From assembly GCA_963678305.2 (NCBI GenBank), contig CAXXVV010000006.1:1-64000 (forward strand): a stretch of 64,000 bases of DNA, given 5' to 3'. This document shows, piece after piece, positions 27,145 through 35,359 of the stretch (positions within the stretch are counted from its first letter, which is position 1; each line of letters begins with the position of its first letter). The notes under the pieces were generated by a model, which worked only from the letters and a program-made list of their open reading frames with translations, was not told the origin of the DNA and did no database searches. This DNA is from G963676655 sp963678305 (lineage in GTDB: Bacteria; Verrucomicrobiota; Lentisphaeria; Victivallales; Victivallaceae). Made by a program: the position numbers and the translations under genes.

Positions 27145-28426
27145 ACTTATAATATTTTACTTCAAGTATTTTTCCGCTGGCCGCATCAAGCTTGACATAG
27201 CCTGAAAAATGGGTTGAAGTGATTTGTTTTTCTGGATTACGTATGACACTGGATTTAAAAAAAATAGTATAAATATTATCTCTGAAATCAACAACGGGGC
27301 TCAATGATTTATCATATTTTCCTTTAAAGGATTTTTCTGCGATTGAAACGGCTTGCAGTTCTGTAAGAGTCCATTTGCTTGGGTTTATAATAGTGTAATC
27401 AGGTTTGATTGATATCCAGGTGCAATCAGACCATCCTCCGTATTTTTCCAACGTAATTTGCTTGTGTGAATTTATTTGAGAAACATAAAAACCGTGCCCA
27501 TAACGATATGCGATATATTTTCCAGATGGAGATATTCTCCCATATACAGCCTTTGAATACAATAACTTCTTTGGTAAAGGGGATATTCGCCATATGTTGC
27601 CTGATTGCTTATCTTCTGTTGCAAGAGAACAAGTTACTTCGTTATTGTATGGAAGTGGTGTGAATCCGAAACCGATTGCTTGCATTTTATTGTTTTTTAT
27701 ATTGACTTTATAAACTTTGACATTATGTGGGGAGGGGATATTATTGGGGGGATAATCAGCCATAAAAAATATTTCGGAGGAATCCTGGTTCCATACCGGT
27801 GGCGCGAACATATCCGGTCCATAGGGAACTATGGGAATGGATGGAGGAACTATTACTCTGGTTTCTTTTGCTTCAATGTCGTAATAGGCGACTTGCGTCA
27901 AGAATCGTCGTTTAATAGCACAATAAAACGCTATTTTCTTTTTGTCCGGAGAAAGAGCCGGATATCCGGCAAAGTGAAAATTATGTCCCGAAGAAAGCTG
28001 AGTTTCTTGTCCGGTTTTATAATTCAGCTTAAATAAATTAATTTTACCAAAGTCTTTTGGTTGGCCGTATCCGGTATAATAAATTTCATGTTTAGCCGGA
28101 TTGACATCGATGCTGGAAAACGGTTTATAGATGCGTTCAGGCTGTTTTATTAAAATCAATTTTATTCCGAATTCAGGGATTGTCTTTTCTTTGTAAAGAT
28201 TGGAACTTTTAACCAGACAGTATATTATTCCGTTTGGAAACGCTTTTAAATATTCGCAGTTTTTCAAAATCGTTACAATATTGAATTTTGTGATGTTGCT
28301 ATCAAAATAATAAAGTTGTAACTTGTTTGACCATCCTCTTAATATAAGCCCTTCATTTGCTATTTGCCCATGTAAAAGCAACGGCAAAACAAATATGAGT
28401 GATAGCACGATTTTTTTTATAGACAT
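27143..28426 (-). CDS. Exported TolB/WD40-like beta-propeller protein
   Basis: A 427-residue protein with a signal peptide (MSIKKIVLSLIFVLPLLLHG). Propeller-type repeats are visible: FAGYPALSPDKKKIAFY, APPVWNQDSSEIFFMADY and YGRISPSGKYIAYRYGHG, the PD40/TolB pattern of a Ser-Pro-Asp-Gly-like turn followed by an Ile-Ala-Phe strand. The last 80 residues (from about TLTELQAVSIAEKSF to GYVKLDAASGKILEVKYY) resemble a PepSY-like small domain. Exact role unknown; such proteins often sense or bind in the periplasm. Its 5' end faces the kinase operon across 326 bp. Confidence 0.7.
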   Translation of the reverse strand: MSIKKIVLSLIFVLPLLLHGQIANEGLILRGWSNKLQLYYFDSNITKFNIVTILKNCEYLKAFPNGIIYCLVKSSNLYKEKTIPEFGIKLILIKQPERIYKPFSSIDVNPAKHEIYYTGYGQPKDFGKINLFKLNYKTGQETQLSSGHNFHFAGYPALSPDKKKIAFYCAIKRRFLTQVAYYDIEAKETRVIVPPSIPIVPYGPDMFAPPVWNQDSSEIFFMADYPPNNIPSPHNVKVYKVNIKNNKMQAIGFGFTPLPYNNEVTCSLATEDKQSGNIWRISPLPKKLLYSKAVYGRISPSGKYIAYRYGHGFYVSQINSHKQITLEKYGGWSDCTWISIKPDYTIINPSKWTLTELQAVSIAEKSFKGKYDKSLSPVVDFRDNIYTIFFKSSVIRNPEKQITSTHFSGYVKLDAASGKILEVKYYK

Positions 28427-28752
28427 TTAAATCCCCTTTTTGTACAGGTAAAGATAGCATAAAGAATCCATCCAATCAAATAAAATATAACAGTTTTTAT
28501 ATTACTACTAAATAATCAGACAGTTTAATTATTATTTTTGTTTAATGTCTTTATGTGTAGCTGTTTAGGGTTGGTTGTGATTCGATTGGCCGGGGTCTTG
28601 CCATCTTAACAAGATTGGTATTTAGACTTTTTTTCTAAAAAAAATATATCTCGCGTGAGATTATATTTGATACTGCGGATTGAATGCAGAAGATGTTTGA
28701 CGCGTTCTTGAAAAGCGGAATATATGAGAATACATTAAACGGAGAACCAACA
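28427..28752. other. Divergent intergenic region between propeller and kinase genes
   Basis: 326 bp, very AT-rich, holding dispersed repeat copy C (28508-28580) and presumably both divergent promoters, none of which I can assign with confidence. Confidence 0.4.
28508..28580 (-). repeat. Dispersed intergenic repeat, copy C
   Basis: Minus-strand core AATTAAACTGTCTGATTATT (one change from copy B). Similarity to copy B extends about 60 bp beyond the core. It lies 82 bp upstream of the propeller gene and 172 bp upstream of the kinase. Confidence 0.6.
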
Positions 28753-30246
28753 ATGATCAGGACGGCGGTTATGAATGAAATGCCGATAAACGATGCCGGG
28801 GGGATGAAATCCGGTAATTCACTGGGTAAATACCAGCGTTTGAGCTTGATTGGTCAAGGCGGATGCGGTCGGGTCTATCGAGCTTTTGATCCGGACCTGG
28901 AGCGCTATGTGGCGCTTAAAGTTTTGAACCGCAATCTCAGCAATTTGCCGGAATACAAGGAACTGTTCTTTCGTGAGGTAAAATTGCAGGCTCAGCTGAA
29001 TTTGCCGGGGATGGTTCGTGTTTTTGAATATGGCGAAACCGGCGGCCACCTTTTTTATACCATGGAACTTATTGACGGGGTTACTATAGATGTTTACTGC
29101 CGACGTAAAAATTTGTCGGTTCAAGCCAGATTAAAACTACTGGGAGAGGTTGCTTCCACCGTGGCCGCATTACACGAACGCGATATTATCCATCGCGATA
29201 TCAAGCCGCGTAACATCATGATCGATGAACATGGAAAAGTCAGACTGCTTGATCTGGGCGTGGCTGCCTCGGTTCGTGAGAGCGATATGTTTGTCGGGCG
29301 ATTTGGCGTGTCCGGCTCGCCGGGCTATCTGGCCCCGGAGATGTTTACCTGTCCGGATGCCGCCATTACGACCGCGGTGGATGTTTATGCGCTTGGCATA
29401 CTTGCTTATGAAGTCCTCAGTGGAGAATTACCTTTTGATATCGACTTTCTTTCGCTTCAGGAGATTGGCGAAGTAATCAGCCTTGAGGCCCCGAAACCGT
29501 TAAAATCGGATAATCAAGCGACAATCCCGCGAGAGGTGGAAAAAATCATAAAACAGGCTATGTGCATTGCGCCTTCGGCCCGGCCTGAAGCGGAGGAATT
29601 TGCCCGTGTCATGACTCATGTCAGGCATCGAAACGGCAGGGGGATAAGGCCGTTCACAAAATATGCCGCAATATTTTGTGGCTCGGCAATCGCAGCGACA
29701 ATTGTTTATGTGACAATTAATAAGGAACCAAATAAGGGTAGTTTACATAATGGTGTGGGAGTTTCTCAGGTCCAGAGCAATGTTTCCCAGCCGCGACCAG
29801 CTGAAATTAAGTCGCGACAAAATGAAGTTAGACCGCAACCGGCTGTATCTAATAAATCGGAACATCAAACTTCGGTTTCTGTTCTTCCGGAAATGACAGC
29901 CAAACCCAAGGTACTGAAGCCGGTTAAATTGCCGGCGAAGAACGGGCCATTTTATATGAATTCGGCTCCGCCAGGACTCAAATATTTGTGGAACGACGCC
30001 AGGATTGAAATTTCATCAGGAACCAAGGGCGCGTTGGTGTTTGATTTACCCGCAAAAGTTATTTTAAAGGTTAAAAAAGGTTCAAAGGTTATTTTTGAAA
30101 TGGACTCCCGTTTTCAGCGTCAGGGCTGCATTTACAGGACAAAAGGTGAATTTATATATCTTGAGTTGTCCGATTTAAACGGAAAGAACGTCAAAACCTA
30201 TATCTGGCGGGCTAAATCCGGCAGTGCCGATGTCTTTCAACCCTGA
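28753..30246 (+). CDS. Transmembrane Hanks-type Ser/Thr protein kinase
   Basis: A 497-residue kinase from the ATG at 28753, which has GGAG eight bases upstream; an in-frame ATG 69 bp earlier has no such site. Kinase domain about 27-295: Gly loop IGQGGCGRVYRAFD, catalytic Lys in YVALK (56), HRDIKPRN (147-154), metal motif DLG (167-169, in place of DFG) and APE (194-196). A single membrane helix follows (about 304-322, AAIFCGSAIAATIVYVTI), then a Pro/Gln-rich linker and a roughly 90-residue C-terminal domain likely outside the cytoplasm. It heads a run of envelope-protein genes ending with a sigma factor carrying an FHA domain, so it probably senses the envelope and signals by phosphorylation. 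Confidence 0.9.
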   Translation: MIRTAVMNEMPINDAGGMKSGNSLGKYQRLSLIGQGGCGRVYRAFDPDLERYVALKVLNRNLSNLPEYKELFFREVKLQAQLNLPGMVRVFEYGETGGHLFYTMELIDGVTIDVYCRRKNLSVQARLKLLGEVASTVAALHERDIIHRDIKPRNIMIDEHGKVRLLDLGVAASVRESDMFVGRFGVSGSPGYLAPEMFTCPDAAITTAVDVYALGILAYEVLSGELPFDIDFLSLQEIGEVISLEAPKPLKSDNQATIPREVEKIIKQAMCIAPSARPEAEEFARVMTHVRHRNGRGIRPFTKYAAIFCGSAIAATIVYVTINKEPNKGSLHNGVGVSQVQSNVSQPRPAEIKSRQNEVRPQPAVSNKSEHQTSVSVLPEMTAKPKVLKPVKLPAKNGPFYMNSAPPGLKYLWNDARIEISSGTKGALVFDLPAKVILKVKKGSKVIFEMDSRFQRQGCIYRTKGEFIYLELSDLNGKNVKTYIWRAKSGSADVFQP

Positions 30247-30393
30247 GTGTTTTCCGGGATATTTTCCACCAATATAAGCTTAAATTTCAAAAAACTTCAT
30301 AAAAAATTGATTCCCGGCGTGAGATATTGAAAAAACTTTCGGATCAGGTATGTAAGTTTTCGATAAAATGTTAACAAATCCGGGAGAAAAACA

Positions 30394-30528
30394 ATGAGAA
30401 AAATAATGTTGACAGGGATCATTTTGTTGATCTTGACGGTTATCCTAGCCGGTTGCGGGTCAACCAAAGTTGTCGGGGAAACTTATGAAAAAAAGGTAGA
30501 AACAACCAGAGAAATAGTTATTGAATAA
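30394..30528 (+). CDS. Small lipoprotein (44 residues)
   Basis: A short ORF starting at ATG 30394 with CGGGAGAAA upstream. The N-terminus (MRKIMLTGIILLILTVILAG) ends in a lipobox followed by Cys (LAGC), so the mature lipoprotein would have only about 25 residues, rich in Glu, Lys and Thr (ETYEKKVETTREIVIE). It lies 15 bp before the LPP20-like gene and is probably cotranscribed. After Cys comes Gly-Ser, without the Asp at +2 that would retain it in the inner membrane in E. coli. Confidence 0.75.
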   Translation: MRKIMLTGIILLILTVILAGCGSTKVVGETYEKKVETTREIVIE

Positions 30529-30543
30529 ACTGGGGGTATTGTC

Positions 30544-31482
30544 ATGAAATACAAAAAAATGCTCTTGATCGGAATGATATTAAGTGGAGTTACGGCGGTT
30601 CATTCAACGGCCGCGGTCGCAAAACCGGTTACCGGCAATCTTTCGTCGGTTCCGGCTTCCTGGAGAAATGTGAAACCGCAGGAGCGGCTCAAGGCTTTAC
30701 GGGTAGCGCAGTTGGACGCATTACGGGCACTGGCCGAGCGGGTTTACGGATTGCAACTGGAATCAGGTTCCACGGTTTATAATTACATGCTGCAGTCAGA
30801 CGTCATCAAGGGAAAAATGGAAACGCTGCTTAGAGGCGCGACCGAAATGAGCAGTCCCGAATATACCGATTATGGCATGGTCATGGTTACGTACGGAGTT
30901 AAATTACGCAGTGTGATTGATGCCGTAAAGACCGAAAAAAACTTGAACAAAACGACGACTACTTACACTATTGATACCCCTGAAAAAGTGATTGAAGCCC
31001 TGGGCTGCGGAGCGTTGCCGGGTTCCAAAGGAGAAAGAATGCTTCACGCCAGAAGGGCCGCTGAACTGGACGCATATCGCTTGATGGCCGAAAGATTCCT
31101 CGGAGTCAGGATCAACAGTTCGACGACAGTGAAAGATATGTGTCTGGAAAATGATAAAATAGCCGCCTCAGTTGCTGTATTGATCAAAGGACTAAAACCG
31201 GTCGCGATAACCTACGGAGACGACAATACCTGTGAAGTGAAAATGCAATTGAAAGTCAGAGAGACTATCAAGACCATTGAAACACTGGTCAAGATATTTA
31301 ATGACGGATCTAAAAAGAAAATAACCAGTACGGATATTACCAATCAGGACCGGATATTCACCGTCAACGGGCATGGTGCGCCTTCCAGCCCGATACCGTC
31401 GAGTATTGATAAAGGACCGCTTTATAATGTTGAAACGACGATTATCCATAAAATAATCAAGCGTAAGATCATCACTGATTAA
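30544..31482 (+). CDS. Exported protein with two LPP20-like domains
   Basis: A 312-residue protein with a signal peptide (MKYKKMLLIGMILSGVTAVH). Two copies of an LPP20-like domain (PF02169 type) are visible: RLKALRVAQLDALRALAERV and later MLHARRAAELDAYRLMAERF, each followed by a Gly-Val/Leu-(Arg/Gln)-(Ile/Leu)-x-Ser segment and a strand-rich tail (VMVTYGVKLRSVIDAV; NTCEVKMQLKVRETIKTIE). LPP20 domains occur in outer-membrane lipoproteins and in the flagellar assembly protein FlgT. No flagellar genes are nearby. It lies between the lipoprotein and another member of the same superfamily, downstream of the kinase. Confidence 0.75.
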   Translation: MKYKKMLLIGMILSGVTAVHSTAAVAKPVTGNLSSVPASWRNVKPQERLKALRVAQLDALRALAERVYGLQLESGSTVYNYMLQSDVIKGKMETLLRGATEMSSPEYTDYGMVMVTYGVKLRSVIDAVKTEKNLNKTTTTYTIDTPEKVIEALGCGALPGSKGERMLHARRAAELDAYRLMAERFLGVRINSSTTVKDMCLENDKIAASVAVLIKGLKPVAITYGDDNTCEVKMQLKVRETIKTIETLVKIFNDGSKKKITSTDITNQDRIFTVNGHGAPSSPIPSSIDKGPLYNVETTIIHKIIKRKIITD

Positions 31483-31498
31483 CCAGAGGTATATTGTC

Positions 31499-32758
31499 AT
31501 GCGGTTCAATATTCTGAAAAAAATTCTGATTCTGATAACTGCGGTTTCCGGTTTTACATTGGCGGCTGATATCATGGTTTCAGCGATCGGACGAGGGCCG
31601 GGAAAAGACAAGATCGCCAAAGAGCAGGCGTTGGCCGACGCATTGCGAAACGCGGTTCGGCATGGGGCCGGGGTAAACATATTATCCTCAACGAAAGTTA
31701 CCGATTATATCCTTGATTATGATCGAATCTTCTGCCGGGCTTTCGGGTATGTCAAAAGTTATCAAATTAACCGATCGTATGTTGACAAAGCCGGGCTGTT
31801 CACGGTTGAAATCAACGCTTTGGTGGGGCAGGGCAATCCTGAGCTGAATGACTATATGTCGATGCGTCAGATCATTGCGATGAAAGGTTCGCCGCGATTG
31901 CTGATCCGATGTGCCGGCAGGATCAAGAATATCGGGGATTCCGGGACATTGATAGCCGGGCAACTGCGTGAAATAGCTTTAAAATGCGGCTTTCAGACTG
32001 TCAGCCTGTCAACCATCAAGGCAGCCGAAAACAAACGGGTGAAACATGATATGATGTCTGGGAAGCTTGATTCGGCAATGTACCGGAAGGCCGGGATCAG
32101 GGAGAATTTTGATTTTGTTATTGACGCCGCTGTCAATGGGGAGTATAACGGCGCGTCCGAATTATATGGGATAACTACCCGGCGTTATTCCATTGGCGCA
32201 GACCTCGCCGCGACTTATCCCAATGGCAATATCATTGCTCAGGTTGCTTTACCGAGTAAAGAAACTGATATAGCCAGGGTTTTAGGTCCGGAACAGGCGG
32301 CCCGCTCGGCTCTGATGTCATATCTCGGAGGTGAAAAAGGTCGAAATTTCCGGGCGTTATTGATGAACGTCCTTTCCGCCTGGATCTCGGAATTTGATAC
32401 CGGCCGTAAACTAACGGTTGAAATATCCGGGATCGGCCGTAAGTCGCTTGACAACCTGATTACAGATTTGCGTGGAGCCGTCGGCATCACTGCGGTTTAT
32501 TTACGTGAGTTCGATGCTGAAAATAAATCGACAATCGAGGTGAATTCTTTACTGGAACCTTTCAATTTATCAGTTTTATTGGAGAAAACCGGAAACGGTA
32601 AACTGAAAACGGAACGTGTCACTGCGGATTACATTCAAATGACGGTTACGGTATCAGGCGGCCGACTCTCATGGGGAACAGCTGCTGGAATAATTTGTAT
32701 AATTATCGCAGTATTGCTTACACTGCTTTTTGTCGTCAGGAAAAAGAGACTTGCCTGA
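31499..32758 (+). CDS. Exported FlgT-N/LPP20-like protein with C-terminal membrane anchor
   Basis: A 419-residue protein. After a signal peptide (MRFNILKKILILITAVSGFT) comes a FlgT-N/LPP20-like domain (AIGRGPGKDKIAKEQALADA, then LRNAVRHGAGVNI). The middle (about 110-380) is a strand-rich region I cannot name, with IRCAGRIKN and a second ancient-repeat-like part. A membrane helix near the end (WGTAAGIICIIIAVLLTLLF) is followed by positive residues, so it is probably anchored in the inner membrane with its bulk in the periplasm. It follows the previous gene by 16 bp. A dispersed repeat copy sits between it and the sigma factor gene. Confidence 0.7.
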   Translation: MRFNILKKILILITAVSGFTLAADIMVSAIGRGPGKDKIAKEQALADALRNAVRHGAGVNILSSTKVTDYILDYDRIFCRAFGYVKSYQINRSYVDKAGLFTVEINALVGQGNPELNDYMSMRQIIAMKGSPRLLIRCAGRIKNIGDSGTLIAGQLREIALKCGFQTVSLSTIKAAENKRVKHDMMSGKLDSAMYRKAGIRENFDFVIDAAVNGEYNGASELYGITTRRYSIGADLAATYPNGNIIAQVALPSKETDIARVLGPEQAARSALMSYLGGEKGRNFRALLMNVLSAWISEFDTGRKLTVEISGIGRKSLDNLITDLRGAVGITAVYLREFDAENKSTIEVNSLLEPFNLSVLLEKTGNGKLKTERVTADYIQMTVTVSGGRLSWGTAAGIICIIIAVLLTLLFVVRKKRLA

Positions 32759-32794
32759 TTTTGTTTAAGTGTTTTTAAATTAACTTCTTATGTA

Positions 32795-32830
32795 AAAATA
32801 ATAATCAAACTGTCTGAATATTATTAAAAA
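32795..32830 (+). repeat. Dispersed intergenic repeat, copy D
   Basis: Plus-strand core AATCAAACTGTCTGAATATT in AT-rich DNA, 103-138 bp upstream of the sigma-FHA gene and in opposite orientation to copy C; together C and D bracket the kinase, lipoprotein and LPP20-like genes. Confidence 0.6.
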
Positions 32831-32932
32831 TAAAAAGTTGATCTTTTTACAATATTTAGACAGGAATATTTGAAAAATTCCGGCATACGGGTAACATTAT
32901 TCGTATATGACTATTTATGACGGATAATTTAT

Positions 32933-34003
32933 ATGCGGGAAACGACTACTACCAGATTTACGCTGCTTGAGCGTTTGAAAGATCCCCGGGACGCAGCGGC
33001 CTGGGATGATTTTTATCAGTTTTATTGGGAACTGATAACCGGTTGGGCTATGCGCTTCGGTTGCGACCGGGCTCGGGCCGAGGATATCTTTCAGGAAACT
33101 ATGATATGTCTGCTCCGAAAACTTCAGGATTTCGAGTATGATCCGGGACGCGGCAGCTTTCGCGGTCTGCTGAAAACGATTACCCGTTCGAGAGTGCTGG
33201 ATATGTTCCGTCGTGAAGGACGTTACAAGATGATGGAGGATGTAAGTTTCGAACCTGAATTCAAGAAGTCGGAAACGGCTCCGGGAGTAGAGGCAGATGA
33301 CGACCTTGTCTGGATGCAGACAATCCTTCAGCAGGCTTTGCGAAAATGTTACAGTAAAATTGATCAGGATACTTACAAGTCGTTTTGTTTATACGTTTTG
33401 GAGGGAGAGTCGGTTGACACTGTTTGCCGGAAACTGTCCATAAGCCGTCCTGGCACGGTTTATCAGCAGAAAAGTCGTTTTCTAAAATCACTTGAAAAAG
33501 AATTTTTCACCCTGCTTGAAGATTTTGACGAGGTGAAAATGGCGGCGGTTTCCGCGCAGCGAACTTATATGATCAAGGCGCTTGAAGAAATGATTCGAAA
33601 CAAACCGGATTATCGCGAGACGATCGTTCAACCTCAGGTTCCCCGTAATCTGCGGCAACTTTCAAATGTAATTCAAGTCATGCGTCGCAACGGTTTTCCC
33701 GATGCCGAAAGCTCACACAACCTGCTTTTACTTTATAACGCCGGAACCACCGGCTACCAGCTGAAAGGCAAACTGAAAGTCGGTAATAAGCCGGATTGCG
33801 ATATAATTGTCGATGCCCCAGGAGTATCCGGCTTGCATGCCGAGTTTCGTTGTGAGGGTGATAATTACGGCGTGCGCGATCTGACCAGTGCGAATGGCAT
33901 TTACGTCAATGGACGTAAGACAGAGGAGCAAATTATTTCGGTTGGCGACATTATTCAGTTTTGCGATTCTGTCTGTTTCGTTTTCATCGGGGATCGCTCG
34001 TGA
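32933..34003 (+). CDS. ECF-like sigma-70 factor fused to a C-terminal FHA domain
   Basis: A 356-residue protein. Region 2 (about 20-95) includes CDRARAEDIFQETMICLLRK and LKTITRSRVLDMFRREG; region 4 (about 125-190) includes YVLEGESVDTVCRKLSISRP, which would bind the -35 element. After a linker, about residues 275-356 form an FHA domain: LKVGNKPDCDIIV, VSGLHAEF and DLTSANGIYVNG. The Arg that normally contacts phosphothreonine after the Gly is replaced by Asn-Lys, while the Ser and the NG turn are kept. The fusion, next to a Ser/Thr kinase, suggests a sigma factor controlled by phosphoprotein binding. No anti-sigma factor is seen. Confidence 0.85.
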   Translation: MRETTTTRFTLLERLKDPRDAAAWDDFYQFYWELITGWAMRFGCDRARAEDIFQETMICLLRKLQDFEYDPGRGSFRGLLKTITRSRVLDMFRREGRYKMMEDVSFEPEFKKSETAPGVEADDDLVWMQTILQQALRKCYSKIDQDTYKSFCLYVLEGESVDTVCRKLSISRPGTVYQQKSRFLKSLEKEFFTLLEDFDEVKMAAVSAQRTYMIKALEEMIRNKPDYRETIVQPQVPRNLRQLSNVIQVMRRNGFPDAESSHNLLLLYNAGTTGYQLKGKLKVGNKPDCDIIVDAPGVSGLHAEFRCEGDNYGVRDLTSANGIYVNGRKTEEQIISVGDIIQFCDSVCFVFIGDRS

Positions 34004-34186
34004 TTTGTGCATTTTTTGTGCAGTCCAAGTTGATATTTTGCGCATTGGATGACTCTCTCTGATTTTGGGTTGTTTTGTAAGTTGTTTAACCGCAGTATGA
34101 TGTCTTTGTTGTTTTTCCTGGCGCGTCTTTTGCTTATTATTTTTTTCAGATGTCTTGGCAAAATTAAATGATACAAGGAGCGAATA

Positions 34187-34762
34187 ATGGGTAAAATGAT
34201 GAAAAGAGTTGTCCTTCCTGTGGCTTTGAGTGTAATATTCACAGGGAATTCGGTGTTAAGGGCAGAGGCGATAGGAATAGAAAAAACGCGACCGGAGAAA
34301 ATCCTGCGGATCGGGACTTATGATTCCCGGTCGATTGCAGTCGGTTTTATCGGTTCTGAAGTTTATAAACGCACTGCCGGAAAAATATTGCAGGAAAAAG
34401 CGGTCGCATACAAAAAAGCAAAAGCATCAGGTGATAAGGAGATGATGAAGAAGCTGAACGCATGGGGGGTAGATCAGCAATACTTACTGCATCAACAGGC
34501 ATTCAGCACTGCTCCGGTTGATAATATTCTGAAACACATTGCTGATAAATTACCAAAAATAAAGAAGCAGGCTAACTTGGATCTGCTGGTTTCAAAATGG
34601 GATAAACAGACGCTTGACAAATATAAGTCGGCTGTTAAGGTTGATGTGACTCTACAGTTGCTGGATTCCTTCAAGCCGAATGCCAGACAAAAAAAATCTG
34701 CGCTTGAAATCCAAGAACACAAGCCGCTGCCGTTAAGCAAAATAAAACGTAATATGGATTAA
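34187..34762 (+). CDS. Exported hypothetical protein
   Basis: A 191-residue protein with a signal peptide (MMKRVVLPVALSVIFTGNSV, cut near AEA) and an AAGGAGCG ribosome site. The mature part begins with a strand-like segment IGTYDSRSIAVGFIGSEVYK followed by mostly Lys-rich helices (LQEKAVAYKKAKASGD, DKLPKIKKQANLDLLVSKW). I do not recognise a named family. It is separated from the sigma gene by 183 bp and has its own terminator. Confidence 0.6.
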   Translation: MGKMMKRVVLPVALSVIFTGNSVLRAEAIGIEKTRPEKILRIGTYDSRSIAVGFIGSEVYKRTAGKILQEKAVAYKKAKASGDKEMMKKLNAWGVDQQYLLHQQAFSTAPVDNILKHIADKLPKIKKQANLDLLVSKWDKQTLDKYKSAVKVDVTLQLLDSFKPNARQKKSALEIQEHKPLPLSKIKRNMD

Positions 34763-34764
34763 TA

Positions 34765-34800
34765 AAAAACGCGCATTTGAAAACAATTGCGCGTTTTTTT
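34765..34800 (+). terminator. Bidirectional rho-independent terminator
   Basis: AACGCGCA and TGCGCGTT form a stem with a 10-base loop, flanked by A and T runs, between the convergent genes ending at 34762 and 34829. It can serve both strands. Confidence 0.85.
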
Positions 34801-34828
34801 GATAGATTCCCCTATGGGGTCTGAGTTT

Positions 34829-35359
34829 TTATTTAGTTGGTTGATCTGCTGGTTTAGCTGCCGGCGCTGGTGCCGCCGGTTTGGCCGCCGGTTTGGCGAC
34901 AGGTGGGGCTACCGGTTTAGCTGCCGGCTGTGCCGCTGGTGCCGGATCGGGTTGAGGAGTTACAACCGGTTGAGGTGTATCTTCTTTCGGGAGCCATCTT
35001 GATTGCCAGAAGAATTCAGGAAATCCCTTGAAGTAGAGGCCTTCTCCTGAGTATCCAAGGGAAAGAAAATCAAATATGCCGGCCAGAGCGCGATATGTAG
35101 TGAACCCCGCACCTTCGATTGAGCCGTAGATCAGCCCCGCGACTGGAACCTGGGAGTTGTCATAAAACATACAGCGCGGTATTTCAATCCAGCACATGGC
35201 AATATTCATTATTCCGCGTCCCATGCGCGCAAAAGGATTTGTTGCTAAATATGTATATGAGGAAGACTGGGGAGGGGGGGCGGTTTGGGTCTGCGCCATC
35301 AGACCGGTACTTAATGACAATGTGCTGATGACAAGTGCGAGTTTGAGAGTTTTCTTCAT
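34829..35359 (-). CDS. TIGR04073-like (exosortase system-associated) protein with Pro/Ala tail
   Basis: A 176-residue exported protein with a signal peptide (MKKTLKLALVISTLSLSTGL). The core NPFARMGRGIMNIAMCWIEI and the repeated small-residue segment VAGLIYGSIEGAGFTTYRAL followed by GIFDFLSL match the pattern of the TIGR04073 family, found with exosortase/PEP-CTERM systems in PVC and related bacteria. The last 50 residues are a Pro/Ala/Lys repeat (AAKPVAPPVAKPAAKPAAPA), likely extended and able to cross peptidoglycan. No exosortase or PEP-CTERM signal is visible in this window. A run of seven C in the coding strand lies near the N-terminus. Confidence 0.65.
   Translation of the reverse strand: MKKTLKLALVISTLSLSTGLMAQTQTAPPPQSSSYTYLATNPFARMGRGIMNIAMCWIEIPRCMFYDNSQVPVAGLIYGSIEGAGFTTYRALAGIFDFLSLGYSGEGLYFKGFPEFFWQSRWLPKEDTPQPVVTPQPDPAPAAQPAAKPVAPPVAKPAAKPAAPAPAAKPADQPTK

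Noticed and set aside
30544..32758. Flagellar assembly genes (FlgT)
   Set aside because: Only the small LPP20/FlgT-N fold is shared and no flagellar gene is nearby; the kinase and sigma neighbours point to signalling.
35265..35285. Phase-variable G tract in the TIGR04073-like gene
   Set aside because: The run is only seven bases and encodes Pro codons; too short to claim switching.
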